In this document: one piece after another, positions 1 to 11,620 of the stretch
Numbering within the stretch: the stretch's first letter is position 1
Layout of the letters: the number at the start of each line of letters is the position of its first letter
Assembly: GCA_029216955.1 (NCBI GenBank)
Contig: JANAVB010042220.1
Span: forward strand, 14,926,799-14,990,798
Reading direction: 5' to 3'
Length of the DNA stretch: 64,000 nucleotides
Source: Iris pallida
Lineage: Eukaryota; Streptophyta; Magnoliopsida; Asparagales; Iridaceae
Notes under the pieces: model-generated
The model's input: only the letters and a program-made list of their open reading frames with translations
Database searches by the model: none
Told to the model about the DNA's origin: nothing
Position numbers and translations under genes: made by a program

Positions 1-794
1 TTTTTACCGATAAATGGTGAGAAACCAAGCTCCGTTCAGACGAAGGGTTATAACCCCGGTCCTTGTTTGGTTTACGGGTTGTAACCTGGCTATCTGAATA
101 GTTCCATGGTTATCTCGTCGTATATCATCCTGATATATTTCCTTTTATTCCAGTCCTTATTTTCAATTATATTTATATTCCTGTACTGATTGCTGGTTTT
201 AGTTCTTAAGTGAAGTCTCCTTTGTGGCACTTGCTCTTTCTGGGGTCTGACCCAGCTGGTTTTGTGTGGCCAGATTTCGGAGCAACTCTAGAGGATCTAC
301 CGACTTTCCAGCCAGATGGTGGCCACTAGACGGAACCCTGGCAACGAGTGGGTTATTTTTGGCTCTCCCGCTCTATTGTAAAAATATTCTTTTGAGGCGT
401 TTAGCCGACGAGCACCTGTTTAGCTCGATTGTACTTTACTTACTGTCTGCCTACGGGCTGTAACATGATTAACAGATCCTAGGGTTGATCATGTATGACT
501 AAACTCTTGCTAGTCCTTACATTTTGTAACGACTAGCTTCATGATCAGCTGAATATGTAATATTTGGGACGCCTTATTATTGTATATTTAATAATCATAC
601 ATCTTGTAACATTTACTTACTTGCTTGTGATTGAGACAATAGGCTTGTGCATGACCTTAGGAGACTGTTGGCTTGTAGAAAACCCTCATGTATCTAGACA
701 GCCGTGACCGTATAGCGAGGTGGAATCCATTTCAATATACGTAGCTGGCTATGTCTGTCCCCGCTCTCCAGTATTCTGGTTCTGGGGCGTGACA
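1..794 (+). repeat. Gypsy-1 5' LTR, 3' part only
   Basis: Matches 7988-8780 with only scattered substitutions and ends in GGGGCGTGACA, immediately followed by the primer site. The LTR is about 2.99 kb by the length of its 3' partner, so about 2.2 kb lie left of the window. The 65-codon open frame at 266-463 recurs in the 3' LTR but starts at GTG and has no recognisable domain, so I do not call it a gene. Confidence 0.93.
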
Positions 795-812
795 TGGTTT
801 AAGTGGTGGCCC
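795..812 (+). other. Primer binding site of Gypsy-1, not initiator-Met type
   Basis: The 18 bases directly after the LTR start with TGG, as a site pairing to a tRNA 3' CCA end should, but read TGGTTTAAGTGGTGGCCC and not the usual TGGTATCAGAGC. The same sequence abuts the Gypsy-2 5' LTR (39095-39112, minus strand), so it is a family trait and not a mutation of one copy. I do not know which tRNA it pairs with. Confidence 0.6.
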
Positions 813-1034
813 ATGCAGGTCTTGTAAATCAAGATATGTGAGGGTTTACCGAATAGATGTCTCAATCAGTATTCGTCCTTGATCTCTGCTCGTATCTTCT
901 GAATCCCTGGATTCTTGTCCTGATCATATGCTTGTATCGTTGATCTGTCCTGGTCCTTCCTTATTGTTCCCTATGTCGTCTTCTTCAGCGGCATTGTTCG
1001 TGGTCCTACCGACCAGCAAGGCGGAGCACCTCCC

Positions 1035-4000
1035 GTGGACCGGCAGCAACCTGGAGATCAAGCCCAGCACTCCGGAGTAGCCTCCACGGTCGAGCCTATT
1101 GGAGAAGAGCCCCCAGTTCAGCCAGTTCAGCCTGTAGAACCTGATGATGGCACATTAGTAGGACTCGTCAGGACCTTGATAGCTTCCCAAGATCGTCGTG
1201 GAGATGCCTTGCAACAAGCAGTGGCGGATGCTTTGACCAGAGGCGGTCATCCAGGGAACAGCGCGGCCAACAGCTTCAAGCGCTTGAACCCTCCCTTCTT
1301 TGATGGTAGTGAAGATGCTATCGCGGCAGATGCATGGCTTCAGGATACAGAAGTGATTCTAGAAGCAGCCAGGACTCCGGAGAATGAGAAGGTAGCCGTG
1401 GTGCGCCTGCAGTTGTTAGATCTTGCTCGTAGCTGGTGGACGGCGCAGGCCGTTGGGTTAGCAGCACCCATTCCATGGGCAGTGTTCAGAGAGAGATTCC
1501 AGACCAAGTATTTTGATGCTGTAGCTCGGTACGATCTACAGATGAGGTTCACCAATCTGAAGCAAGGAGGCAGGACGGTCGACGGATATGCGACCGAGTT
1601 TTCCAGACTCAGTCGGTTTGCTCCCACTTTGGTGGCAACCGAGTATGATAGAGCCCAGCGGTTCCAGCAGGGGCTTCACCTGGAGATTCTATTGGCAGTC
1701 GAGCAGTTTGAGCATCAGACTTTTGATGCAGTCTTGAGAGCAGCCCGGAGGCATGAGTATACCTCCCAGAGGATTGTGGATAGGGCCGGGGGTCGGAAGA
1801 GATCTCACGGCCAGATGAATCAGTCTTCAGCACCAGCCCCGGCAGCCAGGGCTTTGACTATTGGAGCTCCGAGGCAAGCGGCCTCAGTAACGTCGGTTCA
1901 GCATTCAACTCCGACGCACCCTCAGCAGCAGAAGCAGAAGCAGTCTTTCGCAGTAGGATGTTCTCATTGTGGAAAGCCAGGCCAAGTGGTAGCAGAGTGC
2001 CGTAGGGCGCAGGGATTGTGTCTGGCTTGTGGAGCAGCAGACCATAGGGTTGGATCCTGCCCGAATAGGGGTGGTTCATCATCATCCAACCTTTCTAGCT
2101 CTTCGGTGAGAGGACCAGCTCCGGTCCAGCAGCAGCAATATCCATTGCCGAGGCCCTTGCCGCCTCAGACCCAAGTATTCCAGCAGCAGAACCCCCAGCA
2201 GTATGCTCAAGCCCAGGCCTTGAGTCAGAATAGGCAGCGAGGATTTCAGCAGAGGGGACCAGCACCCCGAGGGCATGGTCAGGCTATGGTGATGACCGCA
2301 GAGGAAGGATTGGCACCAGGTGAGGTAGTGGCAGGTACTATTCTCGTCAACTCCTTTCCAGCTTCAGCTTTATTTGATTCTGGTCCATCCCATTCATTTA
2401 TGTCTGCACGATTCGCGACACGGGTAGGATTGGAGCCCGAGTCATTATCAGTAAGGCTCAATATACTTACTGGTAACGGACTTGTGGGAGTAGATAGAGT
2501 ATTTTCCTCGTGTCGGATCGTAGTTAGCGGTAGAGAATTTCCCGCTAGATTGATAGAGTTCCCGATGGCCGATTATGATGTGGTCCTAGGGATGGATTGG
2601 TTGAGGAACCAGTATGCTAGAATAGACTGCCATATCGGCAGGGTTGTTTTTAGCATTCCAGGCGAGCCAGAATTTTCCTTCTCTCGAGGCGAAGTTGAGC
2701 CTTCTCCTCCAGTATTGCGGATGGCAGTGGCAGCAGTTCAGTTACCCAGGATAGTGGATGAATTCCCAGATGTTTTCCCAGAAGAGCTTCCAAGTATGCC
2801 GCCAGAGCGGGAGATCGAGTTCACTATAGACTTGATTCCCGGGACAGCTCCAGTATCAGAGAGAGTCTACAGGATGGCGCCTTCAGAATTAGAAATCTTG
2901 TACAAGATAATTGAAGAACTCAGAACCAAGGGATTCATTCGTGCTAGTGGATCGCCTTGGGGAGCCCCGATGCTTCTTGTGAAAAAGAAGGATGGTACGT
3001 CCAGGCTATGTGTTGATTATCGTACCTTGAATTCGGTGACAATCAAGAACAGATACCCTCTTCCAAGGATAGATGACTTGTTTGATCAACTCAAGGGGGC
3101 TTCAGTATTCTTGAAGATTGATTTGCGCTCAGGCTATCATCAGATCAGAGTCAGAGAGCAGGACATCCCGAAGACAGCTTTTAGATCGAGATATGGGCAT
3201 TGGGAGTTTCTTGTTATGCCTTTTGGAGCAACCAATGCGCCGGCTGTATTCATGGATCTCATGAATCGCATCTTCATGCCTTACTTGGATCAGTTTGTGA
3301 TTGTGTTCTTGGATGACATCCTGGTCTACAGCAAGAGTGAGGCGGAACATGAGCAGCATCTCCGTATGGTTCTTCAGACTCTCAGGGAGCACCAGTTGTA
3401 TGCCAAGTTCAGTAAATGTGAGTTCTGGCTCGATCATATTTCGTACTTGGGTCATATCATCACCAGAGGAGGAGTAGAAGTGGATCCCCAGAAGATTGTA
3501 GCTATTGAGTCATGGCCAGTACCCAGCACCGTTGCAGAAGTTCGCAGTTTCCTTGGATTGGCTGGCTATTACCGGCGATTTGTTTCAGACTTTGCTCGGA
3601 TTTCAGCGCCATTGACCCAGTTGACCCGCAAGGATGCACAGTTTGCTTGGACAGCAGAGTGCCAGGATTCTTTTGAGCAGTTGAAGCGAGGCCTGATAAC
3701 AGCTCCTATTCTCACGCTTCCAGATGGGACCGGAGGATTCTCAGTGTACTGTGATACTTCAGACAGAGGTTTAGGATGTGTTCTGATGCAGCATGGGAAG
3801 GTAATAGCTTATGCGTCACGGCAACTTCGTGATCATGAGAGGAATTACCCAACCCATGACTTGGAGCTGGCAGCAGTGGTGTTTGTACTTAAGTTGTGGA
3901 GGCACTACTTGTATGGAGACAGGGTGGAGATTTTTACCGACCACAAGAGCCTGAAGTATGTTTTCACCCAGAAGGATCTTAACATGCGTCAGAGAAGGTG

Positions 4001-5633
4001 GCTGGAGCTTCTTGTGGATTATGATGTCAACCTGCAATATCATCCTGGGAAGGCCAATGTTGTTGCGGATGCATTGAGCAGGAGAGCCGGAGCTTATTTC
4101 CTAACAGCGCAGCCAGAGCTGTTAGCCGATCTTCAGAAGATGGGTATAGAAGTTGTTCTCCCTTCCAGTGTGGCCTTGATGGCCAGCATGCAAGTTCAGT
4201 CCACTATAGTCGAGAGGATCCGGATGGCGCAGTCGGCAGATTCCAAGCTTCAGCGACTCAGAGCAGAGTGTGAGGCAGGACGAAGACCAGAGTTATGTAT
4301 TCATGAGGATGGTACACTTCGACATGGTAAGCGTCTTTGTGTACCCAGCAGAGATATCCGGCAGGAGATCATGTCAGAAGCGCACAGTTCACAGTATTCC
4401 ATCCATCCCGGCAGTACGAAGATGTACCGTGATATCCGGCAGCATTTCTGGTGGAATGGCATGAGGCGGGAGATAGCTCGGTTTGTCTCTCGGTGTTTCG
4501 TTTGCCAACAAGTTAAAGCCGAACATCAGAGACCGGCTGGACTTCTTCAGCCCTTACCGATTCCAGAATGGAAGTGGGAGCATGTGACCATGGATTTTGT
4601 GACTGGACTACCTAGATCCCCAGCTGGTAGAGATGCTATCTGGGTTATAGTTGACAGGCTCACGAAGGTGGCTCACTTTCTTCCATTCAGAGTTGGTCAG
4701 TCGACAGCTCAGTTAGCAGAGATGTACCTCAGGTAGATTGTCAGATTGTATGGTATTCCAGTCCGTATCACCTCGGACCGAGATTCAAGATTTACGTCGC
4801 ACTTTTGGCGTAGCTTGCAAGAGAGTTTGGGAACTCATCTCCAGTTCAGTTCAGCATATCACCCGCAGACAGATGGCCAGTCGGAGCGCACGATCCAGAC
4901 TCTTGAAGACATGTTGCGGTCTTGCACACTTGACTTCGGTGGTTCATGGGAAGATCACTTGCACCAGGTGGAATTCTCGTACAATAACAGTTTCCAGGCC
5001 AGTATCTAGATGGCACCGTTCGAGGTACTGTATGGTAGGAAGTGCAGATCCCCGCTAGCCTGGGATGATGTTGGAGAGAGACAGATGCTCGATCCAGAAA
5101 TGATTGCCCAGACAGTTGAAGTGGTCAGGCGAGTCAGAGATCATCTTCGAGTTGCCCAAGATCGCCAGCGCCATTGGGCCGATTCTCATCGGCGCCCTAT
5201 CGAGTTTTCGGTCGGCGATCATGTATTCCTGAGGATTTCGCCTAACCGTGGCGTCATTCGTTTCGGCGTACGGGGCAAGCTTAGTCCTAGGTATATAGGA
5301 CCGTTTGACATTCTGGAGCGAGTAGGAGATGTATCCTATCGTCTCGCTCTTCCGTCGTCGCTAAGCGAGGTGTATGACGTGTTCTATGTATCCCAATTAC
5401 GACGGTACATCCCGAACCCGAGCCACATCCTGGATCATTCAGAATTGGTTGTTGGTACCAACCTTTCGTATGAGGAGAGGCCCGTGTCTATATTGGACCG
5501 GAGAGAGAAGATCCTCAAGAACAAGACTATCAAGTTAGTCCGAGTTGCTTGGGGTCATCACTCTTTGGGGGAGTCAACGTGGGAGCGTGAGAATGATATC
5601 CGATCGCGATATCCCGACTTGTTTGACTCGTGA
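1035..5633 (+). pseudogene. Gypsy-1 gag-pol polyprotein with two in-frame stops
   Basis: One frame of about 1,532 codons. In order: gag (about residues 75-240), two zinc knuckles (about 309 and 329), aspartic protease (FDSG near 447), reverse transcriptase (VKKKDG near 650, catalytic FLDD near 757), RNase H (CDTSDRG near 905, TDHKS near 968), integrase zinc finger (about 1115-1160), integrase core with D near 1184, D near 1246 and E near 1281, and a chromodomain-like end (VAWGHHSLGESTWE, about 1505-1520). TAG codons at 4734-4736 and 5007-5009 interrupt the integrase; Gypsy-2 has CAG at both places. The first zinc knuckle has Gln where Gypsy-2 has the metal-binding His, and the protease DSGA reads DSGP. 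The frame is open upstream of 1035 but I see no good ATG; 1035 is a GTG, so the true start is unsettled. Confidence 0.92.
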
Positions 5634-5778
5634 GGTATAATGCCTTTCTTATGCCTCATGCCTTCGATTCCTTGCTTGAATGAGTAATTGTATGCCTAGT
5701 TATAGCTTGCATGTGATTAATATAGCTTGTCATTACTCCTCTAGTCTCTTGATTAAATTCCGAGGACGGAATTCTTTT

Positions 5779-5792
5779 AAGGTGGGTAGAGT
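5779..5792 (+). other. Polypurine tract of Gypsy-1
   Basis: AAGGTGGGTAGAGT lies directly before the TGTAATGCC start of the 3' LTR. This is where an LTR retrotransposon primes plus-strand DNA. The same tract, reversed, abuts the Gypsy-2 3' LTR at 34120-34133. Confidence 0.8.
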
Positions 5793-8780
5793 TGTAATGC
5801 CTGTGTTCGTATTACGTATTTTGGGATACGTATACGTATTTTATTCTGTATTGCATGATTCCTTGTTTAGCTCTCGGCTTGGTTTAACTCTCGATTTGGG
5901 TTGGCTTAGTTCGGCCGGCCCAATGCTTGGTTCATCATGGGCCAAGGGTGGAACACCTTAGCCTATGCTTCTCCTTCATTTCCACCACAACCCCCCCCTC
6001 TTTATTATCCCCACCAACCTTCTCTCTCCTCCATAATTCTCATTTACTTCTCCTTCCTCCACCATTACTCTTCTCCACCAACCAAGAACACCATAGGCAA
6101 GTGCAACTTGCTTCCACAAGAGAACTCCTTTTGATGGTTTCATTAGCTTCTCCACATAATTCTAAACCACATTAGAACTTGTCATTTTCTATTTTGAGGC
6201 TTTAATTCTTGTAGATCTAGAGTTTTGCTATTTTCGGATTTTGGTGTTTTGATCTATCAAACTTGCTTGTTTTCAAGTTTTGATGGTTCCATATTGTAGA
6301 GCATTTCATTCTACCCAATTTTGACCTTTGGAAAGTTGGATTCGGACTTGTTTTGACCAAGATTTGGACGATTGAAGCTTAGATTCAACTTTAGAGTTCT
6401 TGCTGTTCTTGCCATTTGGAGAAGACAGTGAACAGTGAGCTAGCTTTTAGCTTACGCCACTGAGCTGTACGCTGCTCTTTAGCGAGCGTACGCTAGCCTT
6501 CGTACGCTGCTCTTTAGCGAGCGTACGCTAGCCTTCGTACGCTGCTCTTTAGCGAGCGTACGCTAGCCTTCGTACGCTGCTCTTTAGCGAGCGTACGCTA
6601 GCCTTGAGTACGCTGCTCTTTAGCGAGCGTACGCTAGCCTTCGTGCGCTGCTCTTTAGCAAGCGTACGCTAGCCTTGAGTACGCTGCTCTTTAGCGAGCG
6701 TACGCTAGCTTTCGTACACTGCTCTTTAGCGAGCGTACGCTAGCCTTCGTACGCTGCTCTTTAGCGAGCGTACGCTAGCCTTGAGTACGCTGCTCTTTAG
6801 CGAGCGTACGCTAGCCTTCGTACGCTGCTCTTTAGTGAGCGTACGCTCACCTTGATACGATGCCTGTTGGCAGCGTGTCTTGAGCGTACGCTAGCTTGAG
6901 CGTACACGTGCCTTGGTACGCTAGCTTAAGCGAGCAAGGCGTACGCTGGCCCCTTTCGTACGCTAGCTCGAGCGAACGCAGTCTTGAGCGTACGCTAGCT
7001 TGAGCGTACGCTGACCTGTAGCTTGAGCGTGCCCTTGTGTACGCTGACCCTTGCGTACGCTTCCCATTGGAAGTGTATGGATCCTTTGGTACGCAGACCT
7101 GAGCGTACGCTAGCCTGAGCATAGCCTGGCTTGAGCGTAGCCTGATTACCCTTGATCTTCTATAGCCCTGTATATTGATATTTTATTAGATATTTAACGT
7201 CCATTTTATATCCTTACGCCTTTCGTCCTGAACTTGATAATCATGAATTTACTTGATATGTTTGTAATTGATAATTTGAGCATGACGTGATAGTGACCCG
7301 TAGTGGTGCACTCCTGACATAATGACCTGACATGACCTGATAGTGGCCCGTCGTGGCGCACTCCTGACAAGTATACTTGACACGATAAACCTGACATGTT
7401 ATATCTTGATAAGCTGTTGCGACGGCTACCTGACATGACATGACCTGTATAAATAACCTGGACACCGTGGGCGATTGTGCTTGTACAAATAATCCAGTTC
7501 TGTCTTGCATCATGTCTAGGAGGGGACTCCTGAGTACCACGGTCAGGAGTACCTACTAAAATGGACTAAGGTTAACAACTAGATTAATACATTAGTCATG
7601 AAGAGATTTTCCAGCTACAGGCAATCCCGCTACCTGGGCGCGCTTGGGATCTGTAGCCTGCCGTCGAGTAGGGCACATTTCCAGCACACTGTCATGTGTT
7701 GCCCCCTTCAAACTGCTTAAGGGTACATGCATTTCCTGGACGATGTACCCACCTGAATTCAACCCTAATCTCTCGACCTGGGTGACCTGGATAGTCTGCA
7801 GGGCTTGTGGCTGTGGAATAATTCTCACTGCATCTTGTTAGTAACTAGGATTGTGACAACCCTAGTTAGTTAAAGTATCAAGCCGTAGTTCTTGCTTGGC
7901 CGTGAAATGATTGGATGGAGTCTAACCAGTCTAGTCTTACCCTGATCCTGTTCCAGATTGCTGCACGACTTGAATGCCTGTATTTATTTTTACCGATAAA
8001 TGGTGAGAAACCAAGCTCCGTTCAGACGAAGGGTTACAACCCCGGTCCTTGTTTGGTTTACGGGTTGTAACCTGGCTATCTGAATAGTTCCATGGTTATC
8101 TCGTCGTATATCATCCTGATATGTTTCCTTTTATTCCAGTCCTTATTTTCAATTATATTTATATTCCTGTGCTGATTGCTGGTTTTAGTTCTTAAGTGAA
8201 GCCTCCTTTGTGGCACTTGCTCTTTCTGGGGTCTGACCCAGCTGGTTTTGTGTGGCCAGATTTCGGAGCAACTCCAGAGGATCTACCGACTTCCCAGCCA
8301 GATGGTGGCCACTAGACGGAACCCTGGCAACGAGTGGGTTATTTTTGGCTCTCCCGCTCTATTGTAAAAATATTCTTTTGAGGCATTTAGCCAACGAGCA
8401 CCTGTTTAGCTCGATTGCACTTTACTTACTGTCTGCCTACGGGCTGTAACATGATTAACAGATCCTAGGATTGATCATGTATGACTAAACTGTTGCTAGT
8501 CCTCACATTTTGTAACGACTAGCTTCATGATCAGCTGAATATGTAATATTTGGGACGCCTTATTATTGTATATTTAATGATCATACATCTTATAAAATTT
8601 ACTTACTTGCTTGTGATTGAGACAATAGGCTTGTGCATGACCTTAGGAGACTGTTGGCTTGTAGAAAACCCTCATGTATCTAGACAGCCGTGACCGTATA
8701 GCAAGGTGGAATCCATTTCAATATACGTAGCTGGCTATGTCTGCCCCCGCTCTCTAGTATTCTGGTTCTGGGGCGTGACA
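5793..8780 (+). repeat. Gypsy-1 3' LTR (2,988 bp)
   Basis: Runs from TGTAATGCC after the polypurine tract to GGGGCGTGACA. The last 794 bases match the window's first 794. About 670 bp inside the LTR a long minisatellite begins (6465). The flanks of that array can be matched to the Gypsy-2 LTRs, but the array itself cannot. Confidence 0.92.
6465..7135 (+). repeat. Palindromic minisatellite inside the Gypsy-1 LTR
   Basis: Eleven units of 35-36 bp run from 6471 to about 6845. Each holds CTCTTTAGCGAGCGTACGCT followed by AGCCTTCGTAC or AGCCTTGAGTAC. The core AGCGTACGCT is a perfect palindrome. From 6846 to about 7135 the units decay but GAGCGTACGCTAG persists. The array lies in the part of the LTR that should be transcribed as leader. 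Confidence 0.9.
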
Positions 8781-10080
8781 ATAGCAGTTACAAGATATCA
8801 GAGCACCAAATATACAATAGTAAGTCGTCCCATACATTACATATTTGGATGATCATGAATCTAGTCATACAAAATGTGAGGACTAGCAAGAGTTTCAGTC
8901 ATACATGATCAACCCTAGGATTTGTTAATCATGCTACAGCCCGTAGGCAGACAGTAAGTAAAGTGCAATCGAGCTAACACGTGCTCGTCGGCTAAACACC
9001 TCAAAAGAATACTTTTACAATAGAGTGGGAGAGCCAAAATATAACCCACTCGTTGCTAGGGTTATGTCTGGTGGTCACCATCTGGCTGGAAGGTAGGGAG
9101 ATCCTCTGGAGCTGCTCCGGTATCTGGCCATGCAAAACCAGCTGGGTCAGATCCCAGAAAGAGCAAGTGCCACAAAGGAGGCTTCACTTAAGAACTAAAA
9201 CCAGCATATCAGAACATAATATGAGAAAGGTAAATAAGACATAAAATTTAATAGGGCAAGGACTGGCATGAAGGTGAGAAATTATTCAGGTCAGTATAAA
9301 AGGGTAAGCATAAACAATCATGTTCCAAGATAGCCATGTACTGGAACAAGACAAGGCTTAGACTGATTAGACTTCATCCATCATTCACGGCCAAGAAATA
9401 AATACGGCTTTATACTTTAACTACCTAGGATTATCACAGGCCTAGTTACTAGCAAGATGCAATGAGATCGTTCCAACAGCCCGAATCCCTGTAGACCATC
9501 CAGGTTATCCGGACGCAATTAGGGGTTGAGTTCATGTGGGTACATCGACCAGGAAACGCATGTACCCTTAAGTAGCTTGAAGGGTGCAACACATGACAGT
9601 ATGCTAAAAATATGCCCTACTCGATGGCAGGCTACAAATCCCATGATGGGGCACCCAGATAACGGGATTGCCTGTAGCTGGGAATCTCTTCATGACTACT
9701 GGATTATTTTAGTTATTAACCTTAGTCAGTTTAAGTAGGTACCCCTGACCGTGGTACTCAGTGATTCTTGTCCTAGACATATGCAAGACAATACTGGTTC
9801 ATTTGTATAAACACAATCATCTACGGTGTCTAGGTCATTCATTCTTGTCATATCATACTAGCCGTCGCAACAGCATTCAATAGTTCCCGTCATGCTTACT
9901 GGTCATGTCGTGCCGTCATACCATGCCATGTACAATTATCAGTCCAGTCGTATCAACAAATTCAAGGTTATCAAGTCCGTGACAAGAGGTAGAAGAACAA
10001 TAGAGCAAACGGGTGCGCATAGGGGCTCAAAGTCTCTAATGATTATCAAGCCGTGGTACTCAGTGATTATTGACACTCAT
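8781..10080 (-). repeat. Remnant of an older Gypsy LTR, split by Gypsy-1
   Basis: From 8781 the sequence (CAGTTACAAGATATCAGAGC and onward) matches the Gypsy-2 LTRs from about 31770 and 39295, in the same minus orientation. The match is clear to about 9880 and then fades. A short repeated piece (GTGGTACTCAGTGATT at about 9752 and 10056) lies near the right edge. The LTR's other part would be left of the window, beyond Gypsy-1. No internal region of this older element is seen, so it is a truncated solo LTR. The right boundary is approximate. Confidence 0.8.
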
Positions 10081-10593
10081 GAAATGTCATCCCTCACTTC
10101 TCTTTAATTTTTTTTATCATTTTACTTCCAAATCTATTCCTGCATTAAATTTGATGTTATTTTGTGCATGCATGGAGGAAGAAGGGCATGATGATATTTT
10201 AGGAGTGCCAATAATGTTAATGAAAGCATAAATTTAAAATATGAATAATAGAAAATTAAAAAAGAGTACAAATAAGGGCATCCTAAAAGCAGTTAGATAA
10301 TTATATATATTTTTAGAAAAATATAATTTGTCCATTGGTACCTTTTAATTTTTTTTAATAAATTAAAAGACGATTATATATACTTCTAAAATATAAAGAA
10401 CCTATCCATTAGTTAGTAATTTGTTGCCAACTCAGAGGATAAAGCTTAAACGGATGATTGTGCAAAGTATTTGGATAGGAAGCGACACGTGTTCAACGGC
10501 AGGGGCAGAAATGAAACTAGTGGACTGTGGGCTTTCCTTTCCTCCCCCCTCCCTCCCTCCCTCATCTGCTTTTCGCTTGTTTGAACCATCGCC
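10081..10593 (+). promoter_or_regulatory. Promoter and 5' leader of the host lumenal-protein gene
   Basis: About 510 bp of unique AT-rich sequence between the LTR remnant and the start codon. TATA-like runs occur at about 10374-10385 and 10391-10399, and a pyrimidine-rich CTCCCTCCCTCC stretch just before the ATG looks like a plant 5' UTR. The transcription start cannot be fixed from sequence alone. Confidence 0.5.
10486..10491. promoter_or_regulatory. G-box CACGTG
   Basis: The palindrome ACACGTGT (10485-10492) lies about 100 bp before the start codon. G-boxes bind bZIP and bHLH factors and are common in light-regulated photosynthesis genes, which fits a thylakoid protein. Binding is inferred, not shown. 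If a TATA-like run near 10391 is used, the site would fall in the 5' UTR. Confidence 0.5.
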
Positions 10594-10681
10594 ATGGCCC
10601 TCACCTCTCCTCTTTCATCTCTCTCTTCCTCTTCCTTCCGCACGAAGAGCTTCCCGAGACCCGTACTCTGCCAATCCCATG
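10594..10681 (+). CDS. TL17: Host gene exon 1: chloroplast transit peptide of a thylakoid lumen pentapeptide protein
   Basis: The ATG sits in GCCATGGCC, a good plant context. The exon encodes MALTSPLSSLSSSSFRTKSF and about nine more residues: rich in Ser, Thr and Arg, no acidic residues, as stromal transit peptides are. It ends CATG before the donor GTGAGT (10682). Joining to exon 2 keeps the frame (phase 1). The product resembles the nuclear-encoded 17.4 kDa thylakoid lumenal protein of plants, a pentapeptide-repeat protein whose biochemical role is unknown. This exon alone would not identify it; exons 2-4 do. Confidence 0.78.
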
Positions 10682-10783
10682 GTGAGTACACCCTCCCGTT
10701 CCATCATGTTTCTTTTTCCTGTTCAGCGGCACTTGATCAGACAGTTGGCGTGCAGTAATGTTGGTGGTATAATATGCTCGCAG

Positions 10784-10955
10784 AACCCAAGAAGTGGCAG
10801 GGGATAGTGTCCACCGCGCTAGCCACAGCTGTCGTTAGCTTCAGCTGGATAGGTCAAATGCCTTCAGCAATTGCCGACCTCAATAAGTTCGAAGCTGACA
10901 TCAGGGGCGAGTTCGGTATCGGTTCAGCTGCTCAATACGGATCCGCCGATCTCAG
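10784..10955 (+). CDS. TL17: Host gene exon 2: lumen-targeting segment and start of mature protein
   Basis: Acceptor CGCAG at 10783, donor GTCAGC at 10956. It encodes a second targeting signal: basic PKKW, a hydrophobic stretch (IVSTALATAVVSFSWIG), then MPSAIA before DLNKFEADI. SAIA followed by D is a typical thylakoid processing site, so the mature lumen protein should start at DLNKFEA. There is no twin-Arg, so Sec import is more likely than Tat. An alternative acceptor near 10724 would bring in an in-frame TAA and is rejected. The segment GEFGIGSAAQYGSADLR is characteristic of the TL17 type as I know it. Confidence 0.8.
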
Positions 10956-11033
10956 GTCAGCTTCTTGGACCCCTTTTGGATGTCTGTTCTTGTAATTCCA
11001 AATTATTATAATCATTTTTTTTTTCTCGCGCAG

Positions 11034-11063
11034 GAAGTCAGTGCATGTCAAGGAGAACTTCAG
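11034..11063 (+). CDS. TL17: Host gene exon 3: 30-bp micro-exon
   Basis: A T-rich tract ending CGCAG precedes it, and GTGGTT follows. It encodes KSVHVKENF plus split Arg codons at both ends; the upstream join CTCAG/GAAG and the downstream join TTCAG/ACGC both keep the frame. It links exon 2 to the pentapeptide repeats of exon 4. The next exon lies 40 kb away because intron 3 is filled with retrotransposons. Confidence 0.78.
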
Positions 11064-11504
11064 GTGGTTAGTCATATGCCTTTCCCTTCTATTCCTAGGA
11101 ATTTGTCAGCAATTCAATTTTTCTCTACCGACTTTAATCTGTCTGGACTGCGAAAGAGCCCTCAATTTCAAACCTCTTGTTGGAAATTGACCCGTGTTTA
11201 TACCGTTATGTCTGGTCTCTGCAATAGATTATTTCGTTCAACTCCTGCATATTCTTCGAAGTGTTAAGAAAATGAAAAAAACAACAACAATGAAACAGCA
11301 AGTCCATGCGACCCAAACTGCCAAGACTAAATCATACCACAGGTAAATTCATGATAACTCACACATAAGGACCACTAAGATGGTCCTTCCGTAAGTACTA
11401 AGGCTTTGGCCTCATAACTCATGTTTATATATATCCCAAAAGAGGAAAATCAAGGTATGTTCTCATAACGCACTCTACCATTTGCTTTCCATTTTCTTTA
11501 CTAA

Positions 11505-11620
11505 GACCTATCTAACTTAGCCATGGGAGGGGTAAAAGGGGTACACGACCTATCTAACTTACGTATAAGAGAGGTAAAAGGGGTACAAGACCTATCTAAC
11601 TTAGGCATGGGAGGGGTATA
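11505..11620. repeat. 42-bp tandem repeat, 2.8 units
   Basis: GACCTATCTAACTTA recurs at 11505, 11547 and 11589, each followed by GGGAGGGGTA- or GAGAGGTA-type sequence and AAAGGGGTACA. The period is exactly 42 bp. Confidence 0.85.

Larger units (their letters stand above)
1..8780 (+). mobile_element. Gypsy-1: Tekay/Del-like chromovirus LTR retrotransposon (left end outside window)
   Basis: The sequence at 1-794 is repeated almost exactly at about 7988-8780, which marks the ends of two direct LTRs. The order 5' LTR, primer site, gag-protease-RT-RNase H-integrase-chromodomain, polypurine tract, 3' LTR is that of Ty3/Gypsy elements, and the C-terminal chromodomain-like tail places it among the chromoviruses. 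The 3' LTR starts TGTAATGCC and ends GGGGCGTGACA. It inserted into an older, reverse-oriented LTR of the same family, whose remainder starts at 8781; the bases ATAGC at 8781-8785 would be the right copy of the target duplication, but the left copy is not visible. The coding region has two in-frame stops, so this copy is not autonomous as read. Confidence 0.93.

Noticed and set aside
266..463. 65-codon open frame, repeated at 8252-8449
   Set aside because: It lies in both LTR copies only because the LTRs are repeats, starts at GTG and has no recognisable domain.
10724..10772. Alternative exon 2 start at the CTGTTCAG acceptor
   Set aside because: It would bring an in-frame TAA at about 10757; avoiding it needs a 29-bp intron, too short for plants. 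The acceptor at 10783 keeps the frame.
10446..11267. Several short frames over the host gene's first exons
   Set aside because: They cross splice sites and lack family similarity; the spliced reading explains the region.
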